Positions 16,284 through 24,626 of a DNA stretch of 48,012 nt are shown piece by piece; position 1 is the first letter of the stretch; the number at the start of each line of letters is the position of its first letter. The notes beneath the pieces are model-generated. The model did no database searches. It was not told the DNA's origin and worked only from the letters and a program-made list of their open reading frames with translations. A program made the position numbers and the translations under genes. Source of the stretch: Bdellovibrionales bacterium CG12_big_fil_rev_8_21_14_0_65_38_15 (GTDB lineage Bacteria > Bdellovibrionota > Bacteriovoracia > Bacteriovoracales > Bacteriovoracaceae); contig PCUW01000065.1 in the NCBI GenBank assembly GCA_002787775.1, positions 1-48,012 of the forward strand, given 5' to 3'.

Positions 16284-17741
16284 ATGGAATCAGGATTAGG
16301 CACTACAAAACTAGAATATCCTCGCGAATGGATCACCAATCCTGAAACTGGCGACAAAGTTCTTCGATTAGGTGAACTTGAATTTCCGGCCAGAAAAGTT
16401 TGGATGAAGACATTTGGTTGCCAGATGAATTATCACGATTCTGAAAGATTACTATCTCACCTTAAAGATCTTAACTTTGATCGCACCGAAGAGTTGGAAG
16501 AAGCCGATATGGTTCTTTTCAATACCTGCGCTATTCGTGATCTTGCGAATAATAAATTCTATTCTCATCTTGGTGAACTCAAAGCGCTCAAAAAAGAAAA
16601 GAACGGTTTGGTGATTGGTGTTGGTGGATGTGTTGCTCAAACTGAAGGCAAGCAATTAATCAAACGCTATGGTCATTTGGATTTTGCTTTTGGTACTGAT
16701 GTCATTGATCAGATTAACGATATGGTTTATAGAACCTATGCCGGTGAATCAAAATTCTCTGTTAATGCTTGGGATCGCTCGAATAATTTCTCGATCGAGA
16801 CCAAAGTGACTCATGGATCTCCCCAAGCTTTCGTTAATATCATTAAAGGCTGCAATAAATATTGCACCTATTGTATTGTTCCTTACACGCGCGGCAAAGA
16901 GATCTCACGTCGCCAAGATGAAGTGGTTCAAGATATCAGAAGGCTAGTGGAGCATTCTGGAATTCAAGAGGTCACGCTTCTTGGTCAAAATGTGAACTCT
17001 TATGGAAAAGAAAACGGTGAGAATCTAGCTGGATTACTCATGGCCTTGGAAGATATTAACGGATTAGAGCTTGTCCGCTACACAACCAGTCACCCATATG
17101 ACGTTAGCGATGAATTAATAGCCGTCCACGGCTCTGCAAAGAAGTTATCACGACATTTACATCTTCCAGTTCAAAGTGGCTCAGACGCCGTTTTAAAGCG
17201 TATGCACCGCGAGTATTCGGTTGAACATTATCTAGGTCTTTTAGAAAAACTAAGAAAAGCTCGTCCAGATATGGTTTTAACGACAGATATTATTGTCGGT
17301 TTCGTGAATGAGACGGATGAAGAGTTCCAAATGACGTTAGATATGTTGGATAAAGCTCAATATGACTCGATTTATTCCTACACTTATTCAGAAAGACCAA
17401 AAACTCGCGCCGCTAAGATGGAAGATTTCTTAACTGATGATGTTCGCGGTGAAAGACTTCGCTATCTTCAAGGCCATCAACAAAAAATCCAAGAAAAGAT
17501 CCGCCAAGGTCTCGTCGGTGAGACTTTTAGAGTCCTAGTTGAAGGTCACGGAGCTATGGGTGGCATCAAAAAATGGAAAGGAAGAACAAATTGCATGAGA
17601 TTAGTGCATTTTCTACCTGAAAATGATGAAAAAGATTATCAATGGCATTGGGTTGATGTGGAAATCGTTTCGGCCACAGCGTGGTCACTACAAGGCAAGT
17701 TAGTTGCCGATTGGGGTAAAAAAGCTCCTTCTATGCAATAA
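16284..17741 (+). CDS. miaB: tRNA-2-methylthio-N6-isopentenyladenosine synthase MiaB
   Basis: 485 residues. It is a radical-SAM methylthiotransferase that converts i6A37 to ms2i6A37 in tRNAs reading UNN codons. N-terminal UPF0004 domain: KTFGCQMNYHDSE, NTCAIRD and GGCVAQ give the three cysteines for the auxiliary cluster. The radical-SAM CxxxCxxC is GCNKYCTYC (C190, C194, C197). A TRAM-like RNA-binding region follows (VGETFRVLVEG to GKLVA). The WMKTFGCQMN opening is MiaB-type rather than RimO. The ATG at 16284 has AAGGA 8 bases upstream. The partner miaA is not in the window. Confidence 0.94.
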   Translation: MESGLGTTKLEYPREWITNPETGDKVLRLGELEFPARKVWMKTFGCQMNYHDSERLLSHLKDLNFDRTEELEEADMVLFNTCAIRDLANNKFYSHLGELKALKKEKNGLVIGVGGCVAQTEGKQLIKRYGHLDFAFGTDVIDQINDMVYRTYAGESKFSVNAWDRSNNFSIETKVTHGSPQAFVNIIKGCNKYCTYCIVPYTRGKEISRRQDEVVQDIRRLVEHSGIQEVTLLGQNVNSYGKENGENLAGLLMALEDINGLELVRYTTSHPYDVSDELIAVHGSAKKLSRHLHLPVQSGSDAVLKRMHREYSVEHYLGLLEKLRKARPDMVLTTDIIVGFVNETDEEFQMTLDMLDKAQYDSIYSYTYSERPKTRAAKMEDFLTDDVRGERLRYLQGHQQKIQEKIRQGLVGETFRVLVEGHGAMGGIKKWKGRTNCMRLVHFLPENDEKDYQWHWVDVEIVSATAWSLQGKLVADWGKKAPSMQ

Positions 17742-17756
17742 ATTTTTAAAAAAGTG

Positions 17757-17762
17757 TAAAAT
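17757..17762 (+). promoter_or_regulatory. Candidate -10 (TAAAAT) of the beta-barrel gene, leaderless layout
   Basis: TAAAAT is followed by exactly six bases and then the ATG at 17769. The -35 position (17-bp spacer) reads TGCAAT, weak. There is no separate Shine-Dalgarno. Confidence 0.4.
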
Positions 17763-17768
17763 GAGAGC

Positions 17769-18389
17769 ATGAACATAAGGTTTTTGCTCTCATTTTTCGT
17801 TTTGGCCTTCTTTTCTTCAAAAAGCTTCGCTTTCACAGAACTTTCTTTTGATTTTGGCTACGACAAGCAAGTTTACGGATCACTTAAGCAAAATAAACAA
17901 ACTTCACGCAGCTATCAGGCCAGTGTCGCCTTTTATTTGTTTAAATATACCGCCATTGAATTTAATGCCAGCCACTCTGAAGAGGAAACCCTGGAAAATA
18001 ATGTGATTCCAGTCTCTGGCACCAATGTTTCTGTCGTTTCGTTATCAACCAACGTCACAAGCGACACTCTTGGTCTTGGACTTAGACAGGCCTTTGCTGC
18101 ACGCGGCGCTTTTGTGAGGCCTTTTTTATCGATTGGATATGCCAACCAAGTGATTCGCGATCGAACAACTTTTACTTTTAGAGATAATACATCTGGCGTG
18201 ACTGATCGCTTTTCTGATCCGATTAATAAAGCTCGCTTAGATTCAATCTTCATGAGTTTTGCCATGCAATTTCAATTAACAGAGCTCTTTTCGATCAAAG
18301 GCTCAGTTCAAAGTGTCTTTCCTGCCTTTGAATTTGATCGACTCACTGATGATCTTAAATATACTGCAGGCTTTTCTTGGATTTTCTAA
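17769..18389 (+). CDS. Small outer-membrane beta-barrel protein
   Basis: 206 residues. The signal peptide is about residues 1-21, with a likely cut after SFA. The mature part alternates polar and hydrophobic residues in strands (FTELSFDFGYDKQVYG, TAIEFNASHSEEE, TLGLGLRQAF) and ends in a terminal aromatic (GFSWIF). That is typical of BAM-assembled 8-stranded barrels of the OmpW/OmpX-like size class. Its 3' end overlaps the following lipoprotein aminopeptidase by 13 bp, so the two are translationally coupled and probably act in the same envelope layer. Specific function unknown. Confidence 0.75.
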   Translation: MNIRFLLSFFVLAFFSSKSFAFTELSFDFGYDKQVYGSLKQNKQTSRSYQASVAFYLFKYTAIEFNASHSEEETLENNVIPVSGTNVSVVSLSTNVTSDTLGLGLRQAFAARGAFVRPFLSIGYANQVIRDRTTFTFRDNTSGVTDRFSDPINKARLDSIFMSFAMQFQLTELFSIKGSVQSVFPAFEFDRLTDDLKYTAGFSWIF

Positions 18390-19435
18390 AACTATTACTT
18401 CTATGCTTGCTGCTTTCTGGATGTGCTAAGGTAATTTATATTGCTGAGCAGACTAAAGGGCAGTTGTCTCTTCAGTGGAATGGTATTGAAAACAAAAAAC
18501 TCTTAGATGATGTAACAGTACCTCCTGAGATTAAACAAAAAGTTCAGCTGATTGAAAAATATAAGCAATACTTTTATGAGTATTGGAAAATTGAGCTCGG
18601 TGGCATTTATTCAAAGACAACCATGCTTGAAAATGAAGCGGTGACTTGGCTTGTGATCACTTCAAAATGGGATGAAGTCAAAGCACTCAAAGAATGTTTT
18701 CCTTTTACCGGTTGTTTTCCATATTTAGGATTTTTTAATAAAAAAAGTGCCCAGGCTTGGATGAAAGACAAGCAAAGATCAGGTTTTCAAGCTTGGATGA
18801 GGCCTGTTTATGCTTATTCAACACTAGGATATTTTGAAGATCGCATTCTTTCGTCATTTTTTGAATATGATCAATACGAATTGGCCGAACTGGTTTTTCA
18901 TGAGCTTTTTCATGTTATGTATTTTTTAAAAAACAATGTGGAATTTAACGAAAATTTAGCGAATTTTTACGGCGAAGAAATGGCCAAGGAATACTTCGAA
19001 AAGAGTAGTGATTCTGGTTACTTAGAATGGAAAAATAGACTTAAAGCGTCCTCAGTTTTAAGACGAAAAATCTCCTCTCACGCAAGTGAGCTTAATCAGC
19101 TTTATGCTGCACAAAAACCAAAAAGCCAAGCTGACGGCGAAGCCATTCTTCAATCGTTTGTTGATGAAAAATTTAAACCAATGATCGAAAATGAATGTAA
19201 TAAATTGGGACTAAATAATTGTAGTGCTAAAAAAGGCGAGTGGAATAATGCTCGCTTTGCAGCAATGCTAACCTACGAAAAAGCCGCGCCTGACTTTCAT
19301 AGTCTTTTTAAGACTCATGGTGACAATCTAAAGGACATGCTAAGTTATATAAAGGATCGTGAAAAAGAGTTTAATGACAGTAATCAAAAGGATTTCACTG
19401 CCTTTCTTTTTTCATCCACAATTGATCAAAAATAA
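18377..19435 (+). CDS. Lipoprotein, predicted aminopeptidase (PF10023-like)
   Basis: 352 residues with lipobox LLSGC (Cys16). HELFH (H175, E176, H179) followed by FNENLANFYGE matches the putative zinc aminopeptidase family PF10023. That family carries HExxH plus an (N/D)E-x-x-A helix supplying the third ligand. KYKQYFYEYWKIELGG near residue 55 and the GY..D..LSSF segment are also family-like. It would be anchored to a membrane on the periplasmic side. It overlaps the upstream barrel gene by 13 bp and is followed 12 bp later by the GshB-like gene. The assignment rests on the motif and context; peptidase activity is predicted only. Confidence 0.75.
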   Translation: MDFLKLLLLCLLLSGCAKVIYIAEQTKGQLSLQWNGIENKKLLDDVTVPPEIKQKVQLIEKYKQYFYEYWKIELGGIYSKTTMLENEAVTWLVITSKWDEVKALKECFPFTGCFPYLGFFNKKSAQAWMKDKQRSGFQAWMRPVYAYSTLGYFEDRILSSFFEYDQYELAELVFHELFHVMYFLKNNVEFNENLANFYGEEMAKEYFEKSSDSGYLEWKNRLKASSVLRRKISSHASELNQLYAAQKPKSQADGEAILQSFVDEKFKPMIENECNKLGLNNCSAKKGEWNNARFAAMLTYEKAAPDFHSLFKTHGDNLKDMLSYIKDREKEFNDSNQKDFTAFLFSSTIDQK

Positions 19436-19447
19436 CTGAGGTATAGT

Positions 19448-20389
19448 TTGGCCCGTCACTTTTTACTTATCGATCCCCTCGATAAACTTGTACTCAAGAA
19501 AGATTCAAGCATTCTTTTAGCACTTACTCTTCAAGAGTCTGGCCATGATGTCTTTGTTTTTTTTGAAAGTGATTTTGCTTATAACAATCGTTCAAAAACT
19601 AAAGTCGTTGCGACAAAGTTCACTGGCTCCATTGATAAAGAAACAAGTTATATCAACGATTTTAAATTAACTGATAAAGTTGAATGCGAACTTCATCACT
19701 ACGACACTCTTCATATGCGTCTTGATCCACCTTTTGATGCAAGATATCTGCGTGTGCTTTGGATGCTAATCGCTTGGCAAGAACAGTCCGGAATCAAAGT
19801 CGTCAACAGTCCACGAGGCATTGCTCTTCATAACGAAAAGCTTGCAGCTTATGCCCGCGAGAAATCTCTTCATAGTTTTGTTGGAGCTTCTTTAAGTGGT
19901 TTTGAAAGCTATCTTTTGGAACTTAAAAAACAAGGTGTCGAACAACTTATTTTAAAACCACTTGATTTGTTTCAAGGTTACGGCGTTGAAAAAGTTTCAA
20001 TGAGTGAAGCGACAACAGCGTTTGTTAGAAAAGTAAAAGAAGCCGGTGGCGCACTTGTTGCTCAGCCATTTGATAGCTCTGTTTTAGAGGGAGAAATTCG
20101 CTCAATTTACTGGAAAGGTAGAGAGCTTGGAACGATTCTAAAGGTTCCACCAAAAGGTCAATACCTGGCTAATATCGCTCAAGGAGCAAGCTTTTCTAAG
20201 CACGAATTATCTGCTGATCTAAAAAAAGAATGCGAAGATATTTGTCTTGAACTTCATCGTGATGGAGTTGATTGGATCGCGTTTGATATTTTAGGTGACA
20301 ATATTTCTGAAGTGAATATCACGTGTCCAGGCCTTCTCGTTGAAGTGAGTAAGGCCATGGGCGAGAATTTAGCTAAATATATTAGTTAA
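19448..20389 (+). CDS. gshB: Glutathione synthetase-like ATP-grasp ligase
   Basis: 313 residues, the size of bacterial GshB, which joins gamma-Glu-Cys to Gly with ATP. The order of GshB motifs is kept: MRLDPPFDARYL, VVNSPRGIALHNEKL, ILKPLDLFQGYGV (ATP loop, GshB usually has KPLDGMGGxG), the EGEIRSIYWKG region, and WIAFDILGDNISEVNITCPG (metal-binding E-x-N). The altered glycine loop (LFQGYG) is the main deviation. The start is a TTG with GAGG 6 bases upstream. It follows the lipoprotein aminopeptidase by 12 bp. gshA is not in the window, so a different gamma-glutamyl ligase substrate is possible. Confidence 0.8.
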   Translation: MARHFLLIDPLDKLVLKKDSSILLALTLQESGHDVFVFFESDFAYNNRSKTKVVATKFTGSIDKETSYINDFKLTDKVECELHHYDTLHMRLDPPFDARYLRVLWMLIAWQEQSGIKVVNSPRGIALHNEKLAAYAREKSLHSFVGASLSGFESYLLELKKQGVEQLILKPLDLFQGYGVEKVSMSEATTAFVRKVKEAGGALVAQPFDSSVLEGEIRSIYWKGRELGTILKVPPKGQYLANIAQGASFSKHELSADLKKECEDICLELHRDGVDWIAFDILGDNISEVNITCPGLLVEVSKAMGENLAKYIS

Positions 20390-21179
20390 TGATCGGACGG
20401 TTCCAAGAACGTGTGTAGTCAGTTGAAAATTGTAAATCAAATGAAACACATTCAGTATGCCAAACCGATTCCATTGGACGAGTTGGATCAGTGCCACAGT
20501 TGCCTGCAACAGGACAATCCCACTTCATATCTTTAACTTGAACAGTTACTGGACCTGTTAGGCCTGCTGGAACTGAAAAACGATATGGATAAGATGGCTT
20601 ATTGACTGGAATCTTTTCAAATGTAAATGATTCATAAACGCCACTTGTATTTGACGTTTTAATTTCCACAGTCATCGATAAAAGAGTGTAACCCATTCCG
20701 ATATAGCCGCAATTCCCACCGCCATTAGTTGTTGCAGTACCTTGTCCTGGTGCAGTTCTTGGAATAACGCGAATATTTAATTCAGCATCAGTTTCAAGAG
20801 AACCATTTCCTGGCCATGTGAATGAATTCCAAGAAATCGGAGTTGGACATGTATTTCCATTTCCGATATTGCCACAGCCTTTGGTCACTACTCTTGGAAT
20901 AGATTTACAATAAGTTGATAAGCCGGCTGGCTTAATAATTGTACAGTCTGCACTTACACTATCAGTTCCATTAAGATCAGCGTGCTGACCTGGTGGCGGA
21001 GGATTTTGTGTAGGGTCGACATAAGGAGTAGGAGTTGGATTCGTCGTTGTATTACCTGTACCATTAACGAAGGTGTTACTGCCGGTAGATTTTGTATTCG
21101 TTTTTTTAGTCAAACAGCCACTTGTAAAGAGAGCTACAGCTAAAATCATCAGAATTGTATTTGTCTTTTTAGGCATCAT
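20382..21179 (-). CDS. Lipoprotein with low-complexity linker, unknown function
   Basis: 265 residues. Lipobox FTSGC (Cys22). After it comes a Thr/Asn/Pro-rich stretch (NTKSTGSNTF to PTPTPYVDPTQNPPPPG), a typical surface-exposed spacer. A beta-rich C-terminal domain with several cysteines follows (DCTIIKP, TYCKSIP, KGCGNIG, NTCPTP, GGNCGYIG, WDCPVAGNC, TECVSFD), suggesting disulfides. AAGGTG lies 5 bases before the first ATG. Its 3' end overlaps the convergent gshB-like gene by 8 bp. I do not recognise the family. Confidence 0.75.
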   Translation of the reverse strand: MMPKKTNTILMILAVALFTSGCLTKKTNTKSTGSNTFVNGTGNTTTNPTPTPYVDPTQNPPPPGQHADLNGTDSVSADCTIIKPAGLSTYCKSIPRVVTKGCGNIGNGNTCPTPISWNSFTWPGNGSLETDAELNIRVIPRTAPGQGTATTNGGGNCGYIGMGYTLLSMTVEIKTSNTSGVYESFTFEKIPVNKPSYPYRFSVPAGLTGPVTVQVKDMKWDCPVAGNCGTDPTRPMESVWHTECVSFDLQFSTDYTRSWNRPIIN

Positions 21180-21259
21180 AAATTCACCTTTTTCATCCTA
21201 TTCTAGTAGTTTATCGGTTAAATACTCGAAAACCTTTAAGATGGACTAAAGATCTCGTA

Positions 21260-21288
21260 TTGAATCAAAGCAAATGGCCTGTTATGAT
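21260..21288 (+). promoter_or_regulatory. Sigma-70-type promoter placing the start site on the ATG of the sigma-like gene
   Basis: TTGAAT (21260-21265), 17-bp spacer, TATGAT (21283-21288). Six bases separate the -10 from the ATG at 21295, so a leaderless mRNA is predicted. No Shine-Dalgarno precedes the ATG. Confidence 0.55.
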
Positions 21289-21294
21289 GGTCCC

Positions 21295-22146
21295 ATGAAC
21301 GCATTTTCGACATCTTCCAGACTTCCGTTTCTTAATCCCGAGCTTCATGCTCTGGCTTTTTGCGTGGTCGCCGATCATGAAAAGGCTCAGACCTTGGTTG
21401 AGCGAGCAATGTCGGCTTATGCTCTTCACCATCAAGAACTCGAATTCGGCGAGCATCCATGGACACTTGCGATTGATGATCTGTCTGAATGGACGCCAAA
21501 ACATCGTCTTGAATTAATGCAACAACTTTGGGAAGTGCTTAAGCGCGAAAAAAGTTTTGAAGGCACTGGCTTTCATGCTTTAGGTGTTAGTGAACGTGTC
21601 GCTTTATACCTTCGTGCCAGAACTCCACTTGAGTTAGAAGATATCGCAGGATTATTACAAATCTCAAACGCTGATACAGTTGCACTTTTGGAGCGCGCTC
21701 GTCGTGAACTTCTTGAACGAGAAGCTCCAGGTTTATTACTTGAGTCTGAAAAATCTGATTGCCGTCATTCGATGAAAGCTGAGGCCTTAGCAGCTTTAGA
21801 TGTCGATCGCTTTGGAGATGATTTTTTAGTACGACATATGCAAACCTGTCCAATATGTACAGAGAGTTATAGTGTCGCAAAAAAGAAAAGAGATGCATGG
21901 CTTGCCTTTATTCCAGAAGGTGCAATACCAAGAATTATGCAAAGAGATTTCGAAGAGCGTCTTCCAAAAATGCTTAAAGAAATTTTGCCTGAAAATAAAA
22001 AGTCGATGAAATCAAAAGCTAGAAAAGTAGGACAAGGAAGTGCGGCCGTAAGCGCAGATCTTCTTCGTACTCTAGTCAATCCAAGTTTTGTTTTTGCGGT
22101 CGCAGGTGTGGTTATAGTAACCTTAGCTTTTTGGGCCTCACGCTAA
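21295..22146 (+). CDS. ECF-sigma-like protein fused to zinc anti-sigma-like domain and C-terminal membrane anchor
   Basis: 283 residues. Residues about 10-45 resemble a weak sigma region 2. Residues about 95-142 (LGVSERVALYLRART, then LEDIAGLLQISNADTVALL, ERARRELL) fit sigma region 4 helix-turn-helix. Residues 181-188, HMQTCPIC, are the H-x3-C-x2-C zinc motif of ZAS anti-sigma factors (zf-HC2). After a basic linker, residues about 264-281 form one membrane helix with only two residues after it. This is the content of a sigma/anti-sigma pair in one chain, tethered at its C-terminus. ATG 21295 is preferred over the in-frame ATG at 21274, which lies inside the promoter. The convergent neighbour 6 bp away is TonB-like. 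Function is inferred. Confidence 0.65.
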   Translation: MNAFSTSSRLPFLNPELHALAFCVVADHEKAQTLVERAMSAYALHHQELEFGEHPWTLAIDDLSEWTPKHRLELMQQLWEVLKREKSFEGTGFHALGVSERVALYLRARTPLELEDIAGLLQISNADTVALLERARRELLEREAPGLLLESEKSDCRHSMKAEALAALDVDRFGDDFLVRHMQTCPICTESYSVAKKKRDAWLAFIPEGAIPRIMQRDFEERLPKMLKEILPENKKSMKSKARKVGQGSAAVSADLLRTLVNPSFVFAVAGVVIVTLAFWASR

Positions 22147-22151
22147 AAATC

Positions 22152-23042
22152 TCAATTCACTCTTAATTGATAATAAATGGTCAGAGTATTGTCTTTGTTT
22201 AAAAGATCTTTCGGTGGATTCGGAAGTTTTCTAATATTTCGAAGAGTTTTTTCAAATAATTGGTGAATATCATCATTAGGCGATGATTTTAAAATTCGAA
22301 TCGTCATAATATTTCCTTCTCCATCAAAAATCACTCTGGCAGTTAGAAAATGATTTTGTTGCAAAAGGGGATCGCGCAGTCTTGGCATCGATCTTACAAG
22401 GTCATTATAGGTACTTAAAAAAGAAGAAACATAAGTTTCAAATGTTCTTTTTTGAAAACTATAAAACATTTTTTCTGCACTATTAAGCTCATCTTCAGTT
22501 ACACCTTCAGGTGGAATGAAGTTGACATCAAAATCAGTTTTAGAAAGTTTTTGAGCATCGCTTTCTGCCACGCCCATATTTTTAAGAGTGTTGTAACGAT
22601 CTTTTGCTCTAACCGTTCTTACTTCAACTGGGGCTTTAGTGTCGCTCATAATCTGAAAGGGACTCGGGTCCATCTGATCTTTAGGCATGACATTTGTTTT
22701 TGGAACAGGAGTAGGTACTTTTGAGGTATCAACACCACCTAGTTGACCCAATTTAATCGAATCATTTTGATTCGCTTGTGATGTTGGCTTAGGTCTGGTG
22801 ACCGGTTTTTTAATAGGAGTATTGAAGTCTTTTGCTCCGTCTTTCACGCCGACGGTTCGATATTTTTTCATCTGCTCCGAAGTCATCGTCGTGACTTTAA
22901 TCGGCTCTTCTTTCGCTTTTGGTACATCAGCCCCATGATCCATCCGAGCAATGAACTCGGTCATTACACTAAAAACCAATAGATGCAGGATCAGGCTGAC
23001 AAATGAAGGTAGAATAAGTGGTCTTAGACGATAAAAAGTCAT
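22152..23042 (-). CDS. TonB-like C-terminal domain protein with N-terminal membrane helix
   Basis: 296 residues. One membrane helix at about residues 10-30 (LPSFVSLILHLLVFSVM) is followed by a long polar linker with Pro/Lys segments (TPIKKPVTRPKPTSQ, VPTPVPKTNVMP). The C-terminal 90 residues (HFLTARVIFDGEGNIMTIRI, LFEKTLRNIRKLPNPP) fit the TonB/TolA-type carboxy domain that contacts outer-membrane partners. A YP motif as in classical TonB is not seen, so it may be an AgmX/TonB-family protein for gliding, secretion or energised transport. No ExbB/ExbD genes are adjacent. MTFYRLRP is chosen as the start because the helix follows and TATAAA lies six bases upstream. The frame is open further to 23135. 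Confidence 0.7.
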   Translation of the reverse strand: MTFYRLRPLILPSFVSLILHLLVFSVMTEFIARMDHGADVPKAKEEPIKVTTMTSEQMKKYRTVGVKDGAKDFNTPIKKPVTRPKPTSQANQNDSIKLGQLGGVDTSKVPTPVPKTNVMPKDQMDPSPFQIMSDTKAPVEVRTVRAKDRYNTLKNMGVAESDAQKLSKTDFDVNFIPPEGVTEDELNSAEKMFYSFQKRTFETYVSSFLSTYNDLVRSMPRLRDPLLQQNHFLTARVIFDGEGNIMTIRILKSSPNDDIHQLFEKTLRNIRKLPNPPKDLLNKDNTLTIYYQLRVN

Positions 23043-23048
23043 GTATAC

Positions 23049-23054
23049 TTTATA
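23049..23054 (-). promoter_or_regulatory. Candidate -10 (TATAAA) of the TonB-like gene, leaderless layout
   Basis: Minus-strand TATAAA, six bases (GTATAC), then ATG at 23042. No convincing -35. Confidence 0.4.
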
Positions 23055-23192
23055 CAACTTGAAAGGTGTAAAAGTCCGCTTGAATTCGGTCTTTTTTACC
23101 AATTCTTGACACGCCAGGCCTGTTTTTGACACCATTAAGGTGAAAACAAGCTTTGTGGCTTGTTATTTTAATTTCCACGGTAGGAAATCGTT

Positions 23193-24626
23193 ATGACCAT
23201 GAAGGCTATTAAATTCCCCAAAATGAAATCTCGTAAAGAATGGGCCGCCCTCGGCTTATCTGTCGGACTCATTATAAGCGGAGTTTTTCTCTTATCTGAT
23301 TCACAAAAATTACAACGTCTCGCTGTTCTTGAAGAAGGAATGGGAACATGTTTTCAACGTGTGGCCCAAACGTTTACAGCGAAAATGATTGGCGAAGATC
23401 GCTCTGTCTATCTTGATAAAGGATTTACTCAAGCTTCAGAAGAATGCTTCGGTGAAGCTGCTTCTGTTGCTAATCAAGTTTCAGTAACAACAGTGGCTAC
23501 TAAAGCAGCTGCTCTTGTTAATAAGCTTGCTAATGAAGTTAGTTTTTTCCACGCTAAAATTCACGGCACTGATGAGAGCTTTGCTAAAAATAACGATATT
23601 GTTCAATCATCACAATTAAACTCACGCTTTCAAGGCCTTGAAGCTATTCGCGAAGAAGCTCTATCTGACGTTGCTGGTGCAAAAGCTCAAGCTCGCTCCG
23701 GTGTTCTTCGCTCTAAAATTGCTTTTTATCTCTTCGCTTTCTTTTGCCCATTCGCTTTTGTGATGTTGTGGTGGAATGCGCGTGAGCAAAACCGCACCAA
23801 CCAAGAAGTTGAAGTTGAAGCCTTCAATTCTCTAGAAAGTGGAAGAGCGACTCTTAATGCTACTAAAACACTCATTGATCGAGTGCTTGCTAACAATGAT
23901 TTGCCTAAAACTAAAGATCTTTTTGATCGTACCTACGCTCTATTAAGCTTAGAAGGTAAGGGTGGCCTTAAAGTTAAAACAATCACGGCGCAAGATAATG
24001 AATCTCGTGAAGTTGCGATTGAAAAAGTTTGGCAAGAATCAGAGCAAGCAGATCTTGTGGTTGAAAATAAATCAAGACAAGCCCAGCTTAAGGCCATGAT
24101 AAAGCCTGAAGGCCCTACTACTGATCTTGAAGCAACTCTTTCAAGGCACCTTGATCTTATTAGTGGCACTGTCTTTACCCGTGGCATTCGTCTTGATCTC
24201 AATATTGATGAAGAAGCAGGCATACGTATTAAAGGTAAGAGTGAAGAGCTAGAGCAGATCTTATTTCACGCTCTAAGTGAAGCCGTTAACAACGCTGCTG
24301 AAGGTTCAAAACAATTATCTGTTTCAATGAAGAGACTGGGTGGTATTGCGCTGGTTAATATTGATGTTCAAGGTTCAGTTTTCCCTGAAGAGATTCTTTT
24401 AGAGTCATCAAAGGTTGCTAGAACGAAGCCTCTACCAAACGTTGATCTACAAATCGCTCGTGAATTAGTCGAAGGTATTGGTAAAATCAGTTTTGAAAAT
24501 ACTGAAACAGCCAGAAGAACTCAATTTGTGTTTAACGTTGTAGAAAAAGCTAGTGATGTTCGAGTGAAGAATGTGACTAAAGCGACAAAACGTGAACTTA
24601 AAGAGATGTTCGCTAATCAAAACTAA
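23193..24626 (+). CDS. Membrane protein with degenerate histidine-kinase-like (GHKL) ATPase domain
   Basis: 477 residues. A membrane helix lies at about 18-35 and another at about 175-195, bracketing a roughly 140-residue periplasmic helical sensor-like domain. The cytoplasmic part ends in a region patterned like HATPase_c: RGIRLDLNIDEEAGI, then ELEQILFHALSEAVNNAAEG at the N-box position, VNIDVQG at a G1-like position, and LQIARELVEGIGKISFEN as the G2-side helix. The N-box Asn is not at its usual place, the DxGxG motif is missing, and there is no clear H-box histidine. It therefore looks like a kinase-derived scaffold. AGGA lies 7 bases before the ATG. It shares 4 bases with the convergent ChaN-like gene. 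Confidence 0.6.
   Translation: MTMKAIKFPKMKSRKEWAALGLSVGLIISGVFLLSDSQKLQRLAVLEEGMGTCFQRVAQTFTAKMIGEDRSVYLDKGFTQASEECFGEAASVANQVSVTTVATKAAALVNKLANEVSFFHAKIHGTDESFAKNNDIVQSSQLNSRFQGLEAIREEALSDVAGAKAQARSGVLRSKIAFYLFAFFCPFAFVMLWWNAREQNRTNQEVEVEAFNSLESGRATLNATKTLIDRVLANNDLPKTKDLFDRTYALLSLEGKGGLKVKTITAQDNESREVAIEKVWQESEQADLVVENKSRQAQLKAMIKPEGPTTDLEATLSRHLDLISGTVFTRGIRLDLNIDEEAGIRIKGKSEELEQILFHALSEAVNNAAEGSKQLSVSMKRLGGIALVNIDVQGSVFPEEILLESSKVARTKPLPNVDLQIARELVEGIGKISFENTETARRTQFVFNVVEKASDVRVKNVTKATKRELKEMFANQN

Noticed and set aside
23106..23131. Two TTGACA boxes between the TonB-like and GHKL-like genes
   Set aside because: No -10-like hexamer lies 16-18 bp downstream of either box on the plus strand.
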